7,171 bases of DNA from Verrucomicrobiota bacterium. GTDB taxonomy: Bacteria; Verrucomicrobiota; Verrucomicrobiia; Opitutales; UBA953. The notes beneath the pieces were generated by a model. It did not search any database, was not told the origin of the DNA, and was given only the letters and a program-made list of their open reading frames with translations. Shown here piece after piece: positions 1 to 4,791 of the stretch. The DNA lies in NCBI GenBank assembly GCA_009924965.1, contig RFQN01000070.1:1-7171 (forward strand), in the 5' to 3' direction. Positions within the stretch are counted from its first letter, which is position 1, and each line of letters begins with the position of its first letter. Position numbers and translations under genes: made by a program.

Positions 1-1
1 C

Positions 2-1084
2 GCAGAGCTGCGGGATGCTTTGGAGCGCTCGGCCGCCGCCCCCGCGGTGCTGCGCGCGGCGGCCGACCGGGCCCTACTGAAGCCTGCGGAAGACTATGGC
101 GCCAGCGTCCAACTGTTGCTGGCCGGAACCGAGGCGGCGCAACAGACCGCGTGCGCCATCCTCACGGCGACGGGCAAGGAACAAGGCCAGACCTCGCGGC
201 TCAACGAACTCTGGAAGTCCCAGGACTTGGTGCCTGAGGTCAGGGGTTCCCTGATGCGCGCCCTCGCCCGTACCCGAGGGCAAGCTTTCATCGCCGAACT
301 CCTGCCCTACCTACCTGATGCCAAGTTGCAGGACAGCGCCCTCGCCGCGCTGGCCGAACTCTCCCCGCCCACCGCCGCCGCCGAATCCGCCCGCCGACTT
401 CGCGACCTGCCGGCCGAGGCTTCCGTGGTTCCGCTCCTGCGTCCGTACCTTAGCCTGCGGAGCGGACCCCAAGCCCTCGCCCGCGCACTCGCGAACCAAC
501 CGCCTGGCCCTGAACAGGCCCAACGCGCGCTGGCTTGGCTGGCCCAAGTGGGCCGCGACGACGCCGAACTGCGCCAAGCCTTGCAGCAGGCCGCCGGCAT
601 CCGGAGCAACGGGACGGTCTACAGCGTCGACCGCGTTCGACAGCTCGTTGCGCAAGCGGATGCGTCCGGCGACGTCCGCCGCGGCGAAGCGATCTTCCGG
701 GCCGCGCAGTCGGCCTGCGTGAGTTGCCACCGGGTCGGCGAACAAGGCGGCACCATCGGCCCGGACCTCAGCGCCGTCGCTCGCGCCCAAACCAAGGAGG
801 CCCTCGTGGAATCCGTGCTCTGGCCCAAACGACAGGTCAAGGAAGGCTACCTGTTGACGACCGTGACCACCAAGGACGGTCGCACGCTGCAAGGCTACCG
901 CGCCGGCGAAACCAGCGAGGCGCTCATGCTGCGCGACTTCTCCGCCCCGGCCCTGGTCACGGTGACCAAGCGGGACATCGCCAGCCGCGACGACGCCGGC
1001 AGCATCATGCCCGAAGGGCTCACCGACCGTCTCGCCCCATCTGAACTCGCCGACCTCCTCCGCTACCTCTTCGAGTTGAAATAA
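2..1084 (+). CDS. PVC-type heme-binding (CxxCH) protein, C-terminal part; 5' end outside window
   Basis: The frame is open to the left edge, so this is the C-terminal 360 residues of a larger protein; the TTG at 20 is just an internal codon. Visible residues 1 to about 200 are Ala/Leu-rich helices resembling HEAT-type repeats. A class-I cytochrome-c-like domain follows: the heme-attachment motif CVSCH is at nt 716-730, then GPDLS, a KEGY segment, a KDGRTLQG strand, and SIMPEGL near the C-terminus. The Met of that last motif (nt 1007-1009) is the likely distal heme ligand. This order matches the Pirellula/Verrucomicrobium-type heme-binding domain (TIGR02603). Such domains usually end long proteins with an N-terminal beta-propeller dehydrogenase-like region, so the missing part may be that. 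The protein is presumably exported and takes part in electron transfer during oxidation of sugars or other organics; substrate unknown. It converges on the MoxR cluster, so a functional link is not implied. Confidence 0.93.
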   Translation, partial: AELRDALERSAAAPAVLRAAADRALLKPAEDYGASVQLLLAGTEAAQQTACAILTATGKEQGQTSRLNELWKSQDLVPEVRGSLMRALARTRGQAFIAELLPYLPDAKLQDSALAALAELSPPTAAAESARRLRDLPAEASVVPLLRPYLSLRSGPQALARALANQPPGPEQAQRALAWLAQVGRDDAELRQALQQAAGIRSNGTVYSVDRVRQLVAQADASGDVRRGEAIFRAAQSACVSCHRVGEQGGTIGPDLSAVARAQTKEALVESVLWPKRQVKEGYLLTTVTTKDGRTLQGYRAGETSEALMLRDFSAPALVTVTKRDIASRDDAGSIMPEGLTDRLAPSELADLLRYLFELK

Positions 1085-1090
1085 CCGCGG
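1085..1090. other. 6-bp convergent intergenic gap, no room for a terminator
   Basis: Only CCGCGG separates the TAA of the plus-strand heme-binding gene from the TGA of the minus-strand vWA gene. With one flanking base on each side it forms the 8-bp palindrome ACCGCGGT (1084-1091). This is too short to act as an intrinsic terminator, and no U-tract follows on either strand. Transcription from each side must end inside the opposing gene or by a factor-dependent route. Confidence 0.75.
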
Positions 1091-2023
1091 TCACCAAGGA
1101 TTATAGCGGATTCCGAAGAGCGCGAGGAGCGCCAAGCCGAGGGCGGTCAGGGCCGGAATGAAGAAGGGGTCGTAATAGTCCGAAGCCCGTGGCTTCTTCT
1201 CCAGCACGACGACCTTCTTCATCGCATCGATGCGTTTGAAGACCGCATCCAAGGCCTCAGGGGTGACGGCACCCCACGCGTCGCCGCCGGTCGCCTGCGC
1301 GATGCCCACCAACGAGGGCGTGACGGGTTGGTCGATGAGGAAGATGACGAAGACGGTGATGCGCTTGGCACGCAGGTCGGCGATGATGGCGCTATCCTTC
1401 GGCGGTAGGATGTCGCTGCTAAGGCCGTCGGTGAGCAGGATGATGGTGCGGTCCCCGGTCTTGGCCTGGTCGAGCAAGTCCGCGGCTCCATAGAGGGCCT
1501 TGCCAACGAAGGTATTCCCCCAGAACTCATCGGGGAAGACGTTGGGGGAAACGAAGGGCTTGGCCAAGATGATCGATTCGGTGTCTTGGGTCAGCGGCAC
1601 CCAATGCACGAAATTACGCGAGAAGACGGTCAGGCCGAAGGCGTCTCCTTTGCGGTGGTGCAGGAACTGCTCGATCGACGCCATGGCCGAGTCGAAACGG
1701 GAATTGGGCTTGGCCGTCTGCGGGCCGTGCGGCGAGCGCATGCTGCCGGAATTGTCCAAGACGATCTGGACGTTGGTCAGCTGGCGTTCGACTTCCGGCG
1801 GGTTGAAGCGAACCGGGTGCGCCAAGAACAGGATGGCCACCGCCAGCAGGCAGGCGGGCAGGCAATTCGCGGCGTTGATCAGGAACTGCCAGAAACGGCC
1901 GCGGCCGACCTGCGCATGGTCGAACGGCATGGCCAACGGCTGCCCCGGCCGCACCCACTCCCAAAAGGCGAGGATGACGGGGATGGCGAGGAGCGCCAAG
2001 AGCTGGGGATACAGGAAGGTCAT
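1091..2023 (-). CDS. BatA/BatB-like membrane-anchored vWA-domain protein
   Basis: A 310-residue protein. I chose the ATG at 2023-2021 over an in-frame start at 2116 because it opens directly into a hydrophobic helix (MTFLYPQLLALLAIPVILAF) and forms an ATGA overlap with the upstream stop. A GGAGG lies at 2040-2036 with a rather long 12-nt spacer. Predicted membrane helices are at about 4-20, 46-68 and 288-304. Between the last two lies a vWA domain with a metal-ion-dependent adhesion site: DNSGS at 90-94, Thr171 and LTDG at 197-200. Two N-terminal helices, a vWA domain and a C-terminal helix are the standard BatA/BatB layout. In such proteins the vWA domain sits outside the cytoplasmic membrane and is thought to bind partners in a MoxR-driven assembly. 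It is the only membrane vWA gene of the cluster in view; many Bat operons have two. BatA and BatB cannot be told apart here. Confidence 0.9.
   Translation of the reverse strand: MTFLYPQLLALLAIPVILAFWEWVRPGQPLAMPFDHAQVGRGRFWQFLINAANCLPACLLAVAILFLAHPVRFNPPEVERQLTNVQIVLDNSGSMRSPHGPQTAKPNSRFDSAMASIEQFLHHRKGDAFGLTVFSRNFVHWVPLTQDTESIILAKPFVSPNVFPDEFWGNTFVGKALYGAADLLDQAKTGDRTIILLTDGLSSDILPPKDSAIIADLRAKRITVFVIFLIDQPVTPSLVGIAQATGGDAWGAVTPEALDAVFKRIDAMKKVVVLEKKPRASDYYDPFFIPALTALGLALLALFGIRYNPW
2020..2023 (-). promoter_or_regulatory. ATGA stop/start overlap, translational coupling
   Basis: Read on the minus strand, the ATG of the vWA gene (2023-2021) and the TGA of the upstream two-helix membrane protein (2022-2020) share two bases. 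Such overlaps normally mean that terminating ribosomes re-initiate. This would give coordinated output of the two membrane proteins, and it supports both the chosen start and the chosen stop. Confidence 0.8.
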
Positions 2024-2859
2024 CGGACAGGGGCGCCTCCAGGGGCTTGGGCATGTGGGGCGACGAGCGCCGCGATTTCTTCGACGGTCACCGCGGATTC
2101 GCGGCGATAGAGCCAAGCCTGCAGTCGGTGGAGGTTCTCCGCGGTCCGTCCATCTTTCGCCACGGCGGCCAAGACTTCTGTCATCGGCGCGTCGGCGCGT
2201 AAGAGGCCGTCACGCCAGCAACGCAGCAAAATCATCTCCATGCGCGCTTGGCCAGAGGCGTCGAGGGTTCCCGCCCGCAACCGGCCCAGCAGGCCATGCA
2301 ACTCCTCGGCTTCCGTCAGAGGCGCCGCGACCGGAGCCGCCGACACGCGCCGGGGACGGCCCCAGAAAATCAAAGGATAAAGACAAGCCAGCCAGACGAT
2401 CCCGAGCACGGTCAACTTCGTGTAATAACGTCCGCCGACCTGCACGCCGACCTGCTCAGTCTCCTTGATGCGGGCTTCGAGCTCCTTCGACATCTTCGGG
2501 TCTCCGTGGAACTTGAAGACCGGCAAGCCATCGAGCACCGCCCCGCTCTCGCTGGTCAGGTAATCCCGCAAGTCATAGTCACCTTCGCGGTTCACGAGGT
2601 AACGGACATCGTACACGCGGCCACCCGGCGCTCCGGTGACCTGCGCGATGCGCACGTTGACCGCGACGCCCCACTTGAAGGGCTTCACCGCCAACTCGGG
2701 GCCGCCATAGGTGATGATGGCCGCCTGCTCGACGCCCAAAGGCACGTTGAGCAACTCATCTTTCCGGGTCAGCCACCACGCCAACGGCAGGCCAAGGACG
2801 AGGGCCAAGGCCGCCCACGGCACCCAACGTCGATGGAAGAACGCAAGGAAGGCGTGCAT
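2020..2859 (-). CDS. Two-helix membrane protein of a MoxR/DUF58/vWA operon, unknown family
   Basis: A 279-residue protein that I cannot assign to a named family. The start at 2859 was chosen because it lies 2 nt after the DUF58 stop and yields a good signal anchor: HRR at 9-11, then a hydrophobic helix at about 13-30. The open frame extends further upstream, but only as DUF58 shadow sequence. Residues 31-147 look like a mixed, strand-rich domain (VAVNVRIAQV, GRVYDVRYLVN, GLPVFKFHGD) and would lie outside the cytoplasm. A second helix at about 149-167 is followed by RPRR, which fits the inside-positive rule. The cytosolic tail, 168-279, is mostly helical (LTEAEELHGLLGRL, WRDGLLRADAPMTEVLAAV). 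Short membrane proteins of this kind, such as DUF4381 types, are common beside MoxR and DUF58 genes, but I see no motif that proves membership. Its role is probably as a membrane partner of the ATPase and vWA proteins (inference). Confidence 0.85.
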   Translation of the reverse strand: MHAFLAFFHRRWVPWAALALVLGLPLAWWLTRKDELLNVPLGVEQAAIITYGGPELAVKPFKWGVAVNVRIAQVTGAPGGRVYDVRYLVNREGDYDLRDYLTSESGAVLDGLPVFKFHGDPKMSKELEARIKETEQVGVQVGGRYYTKLTVLGIVWLACLYPLIFWGRPRRVSAAPVAAPLTEAEELHGLLGRLRAGTLDASGQARMEMILLRCWRDGLLRADAPMTEVLAAVAKDGRTAENLHRLQAWLYRRESAVTVEEIAALVAPHAQAPGGAPVR

Positions 2860-2861
2860 GG

Positions 2862-3725
2862 TCAGCGGACGCTCCGGGCCGATTGGCCGCGGTGCTGCAG
2901 GAAGTGGGCCAGGGGCGCGAGGATCGGGCCATCCGTGCGCAAGGGGAGATAGTCGACGCCTAAACGGCTCAGCTCCGCCTTCCAGGCGGAGGTGTCGACG
3001 AACGGCCGGCCGCCGCGCCCGATGAAGGCGTGGCCGGATTCGGCCTCGACGCCACGGAAGAAGCCCGCGCCCTGGACGCCGCGCTCTGCGGGATCCTCCA
3101 GATGCAAGGCAATGCAATCGTTCCGCTGCGCCAAGACCTGCAGGGCTTCCAAGGAACCGGGGTCATGCAGGTCGCTCAGGACGATGACGGTCGTGCGGCG
3201 CGTGAGGGAGGGCGCGAGTTCGCGGGCCCGCTTGGCCAACGAGGTGGCTTCACGGAAATCGTGCCGACGGAGCTGATGCGACCACTCGAGCACGGTGGTG
3301 CGGGAAAGCGTAGGACGGATATGCAGTTCCCGCGCGCCGCAGCCGAGCAAGCCGACGGGCGTGACGTTGCCCTGGGCCGCCAAACCGATGCCGGCGGCGA
3401 TGCGCACGGCCCAAGCGTACTTGCTCAACGCCTGCGACGACACGCACATGGACGCGGAGGTGTCGACGAGGAGATACAAGGGGACCTGCTTGGGCTCCTC
3501 GTACTCCTTGACGAAGAGCTTGCGCATGCGCGCGGAGAGTTTCCAGTCGATGAACTTCACCGGATCTCCGGCGACGTACGGACGGGACTGCGCGAACTCG
3601 AGCCCGGCGCCATGGAAGACCGACTGCTCCTGGCCGAAGCGCAGGCTGTTCGCCAGCTGCAGGACAGCGACCTCGAACTCCCGGGCATCGACGGGATCGT
3701 GGGCGAGGACAGTGGAACGGCGCAT
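2862..3725 (-). CDS. DUF58 domain-containing protein (soluble, vWA-like)
   Basis: A 287-residue protein spanning a complete DUF58 domain. The hallmark block runs from about 48 to 78: RPYVAGDPVKFIDWKLSAR, then a VKEYEEP segment. It is followed by a vWA-like fold with DTSASM at 88-93 (the metal-site signature) and LSDLHDP at 183-189 as a later acidic element. No hydrophobic segment is long enough to span a membrane, so this is the short cytosolic DUF58 form, not the roughly 400-residue form with N-terminal helices. DUF58 proteins almost always sit directly downstream of a MoxR ATPase, as here (34-nt gap), and are thought to be its dedicated partner. The ATG at 3725 has no purine-rich Shine-Dalgarno sequence; the preceding bases are pyrimidine-rich on the coding strand. 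The stop is 2 nt before the next start, so the two are co-transcribed. Confidence 0.95.
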   Translation of the reverse strand: MRRSTVLAHDPVDAREFEVAVLQLANSLRFGQEQSVFHGAGLEFAQSRPYVAGDPVKFIDWKLSARMRKLFVKEYEEPKQVPLYLLVDTSASMCVSSQALSKYAWAVRIAAGIGLAAQGNVTPVGLLGCGARELHIRPTLSRTTVLEWSHQLRRHDFREATSLAKRARELAPSLTRRTTVIVLSDLHDPGSLEALQVLAQRNDCIALHLEDPAERGVQGAGFFRGVEAESGHAFIGRGGRPFVDTSAWKAELSRLGVDYLPLRTDGPILAPLAHFLQHRGQSARSVR

Positions 3726-3759
3726 CGGAGGAAGGACGAGGGGGACCGACGAAGCCGGC
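3726..3759 (-). other. 34-nt MoxR-DUF58 spacer, no Shine-Dalgarno sequence
   Basis: The coding-strand sequence just before the DUF58 ATG is pyrimidine-rich (CCCCCTCGTCCTTCCTCCG) and has no GGAG-type element within reach of the start. No hairpin with a U-tract is visible, so nothing here should separate the two genes transcriptionally. Initiation may be Shine-Dalgarno-independent or coupled to upstream translation. Confidence 0.5.
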
Positions 3760-4737
3760 TCAGCCGAGGCCGGCCAGGATTTCCTGCAACACCTTGGGTC
3801 CGGTATGGCCAGCGGCCGAAGCCTCGTAGCTCACGCGGATGCGGTGCAACACGACGTCCTCCGCCAGGTCGAAGAGGTCCTCGGGCGTGACATAGTCGCG
3901 GCCATGGATGACCGCACGGGCGCGGGCCGCGTTGACGAGCGCCAAGCCGGCGCGCGGCGAGCAGCCGAAGTCGAGCAGCTTGGACTCGCGGGTGCGGCGC
4001 ACGAGCTCGACGGAATGCTTGAGGAAGACTTCGCTGACATGGACCTTCTGCACCGACTCCATGGCGGCGACGAGGTCCGCGGCCGTGCCGACCGGCGAGC
4101 CGTCGATCATGTCGAAGGCCGTCTTGGGCACCGCCCCACCCTCTTCTTTCCGCAGGCCCATGCCCAACTGGCGGCGGAGGATGTCCTGCTCTTCGTCGCG
4201 GCCAGGGTAACCGAGGCGGTGGAGCAGCATGAAACGGTCCAGCTGGGCCTCCGGTAGCTCGAAGGTGCCCGACTGCTCCACGGGGTTCTGCGTGGCGATG
4301 ACGAGGAACGGGGTCGGGAGCTTCAGGCTCTGGCCACCGAGGGTGACCTTGCGCTCCTGCATGGCTTCCAGCATGGCGCCCTGCACCTTCGGGGCCGCGC
4401 GGTTGATTTCGTCCGCAAGGAGGAGGTTCGTGAAGACCGGACCGCGATGGATGCGGAACTCGCCGGTCTTCTGGTCGACGACTTCGGAGCCCAGGATGTC
4501 CGACGGCAACATGTCGACGGTGAACTGGATGCGCTTGAAGTCGAGGTGGATGGCCTTGGCGACGGTGTTGACGAGCAGCGTCTTCGCGAGGCCGGGCATG
4601 CCCTGCAGGAGCAGGTGACCGCCCGTGAGGAGCGCGATCATGACGCGTTCGACGACGACGTCCTGGCCGACGACGACTTGGCCGACGCGCGCGCGCACGG
4701 CACCGACGAACTGTTGAGAGGATTGAGTAGAGGACAT
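3760..4737 (-). CDS. MoxR-family AAA+ ATPase
   Basis: A 325-residue protein, the usual length for the family. All ATPase motifs are present: Walker A GMPGLAKT at 46-53, Walker B LLLADEIN at 105-112, sensor-1 ATQNP at 148-152, the family signature ELPEAQLDRF at 160-169, and the sensor-2 segment GCSPRAGLAL at 258-267 in the C-terminal lid. These features identify the AAA_3/MoxR group and suggest an active enzyme. MoxR ATPases are cytosolic, generally oligomeric, chaperone-like machines that use ATP hydrolysis to help assemble or activate partner complexes, often with metal cofactors and vWA-domain co-chaperones. Here it is followed by DUF58, a two-helix membrane protein and a membrane vWA protein, a typical partner set. 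The ATG at 4737 lacks a Shine-Dalgarno match; its 54-nt leader is pyrimidine-rich on the coding strand. The real substrate is unknown. Confidence 0.97.
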   Translation of the reverse strand: MSSTQSSQQFVGAVRARVGQVVVGQDVVVERVMIALLTGGHLLLQGMPGLAKTLLVNTVAKAIHLDFKRIQFTVDMLPSDILGSEVVDQKTGEFRIHRGPVFTNLLLADEINRAAPKVQGAMLEAMQERKVTLGGQSLKLPTPFLVIATQNPVEQSGTFELPEAQLDRFMLLHRLGYPGRDEEQDILRRQLGMGLRKEEGGAVPKTAFDMIDGSPVGTAADLVAAMESVQKVHVSEVFLKHSVELVRRTRESKLLDFGCSPRAGLALVNAARARAVIHGRDYVTPEDLFDLAEDVVLHRIRVSYEASAAGHTGPKVLQEILAGLG

Positions 4738-4791
4738 GGGACTGAAGGGGTTTAGAGGATGGGGTTAAGGGGATGGGACATCATGCAAGGC
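4738..4791 (-). repeat. 54-nt leader of the MoxR gene with imperfect 14-bp tandem repeat
   Basis: This is the widest intergenic gap in the window. On the plus strand it falls into three 14-bp blocks: 4743-4756, 4757-4770 and 4771-4784. Blocks 1 and 2 match at about 10 of 14 positions around a GGGGTTNA core, and blocks 2 and 3 share GGATGGG at their left ends. On the coding (minus) strand this is a pyrimidine-rich tract. I see no convincing -35/-10 pair, no stable hairpin and no Shine-Dalgarno sequence, so it is probably an internal operon leader. The repeat could be a protein-binding site or merely slippage. Confidence 0.45.

Noticed and set aside
311..892. Minus-strand open frame of 193 codons opposite the heme-binding gene
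   Set aside because: The plus strand has a full CxxCH domain in frame; the minus frame is Gly/Arg/Ala-rich without motifs.
1084..1091. Palindrome ACCGCGGT as a terminator or protein-binding site
   Set aside because: Eight bases between two stop codons in GC-rich DNA is not evidence of function.
2024..2116. N-terminal extension of the vWA protein to position 2116
   Set aside because: The extra 31 residues are Arg/Pro-rich and lie inside the upstream gene, and they would bury the hydrophobic start and the ATGA coupling.
1500..2468. Plus-strand open frame of 322 codons
   Set aside because: It is antisense to the vWA and two-helix genes, rich in Arg/Pro/Ser with no domain, and spans a gene junction. 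It is a typical GC-rich shadow frame.
3030..4257. Two long plus-strand open frames (286 and 320 codons)
   Set aside because: They lie opposite clearly conserved DUF58 and MoxR genes, show no family motifs and have low-complexity composition.
4772..4782. Small inverted repeat GATG-GGA-CATC as a possible hairpin
   Set aside because: The 4-bp stem with a 3-nt loop is too weak and has no U-tract; it is expected by chance.
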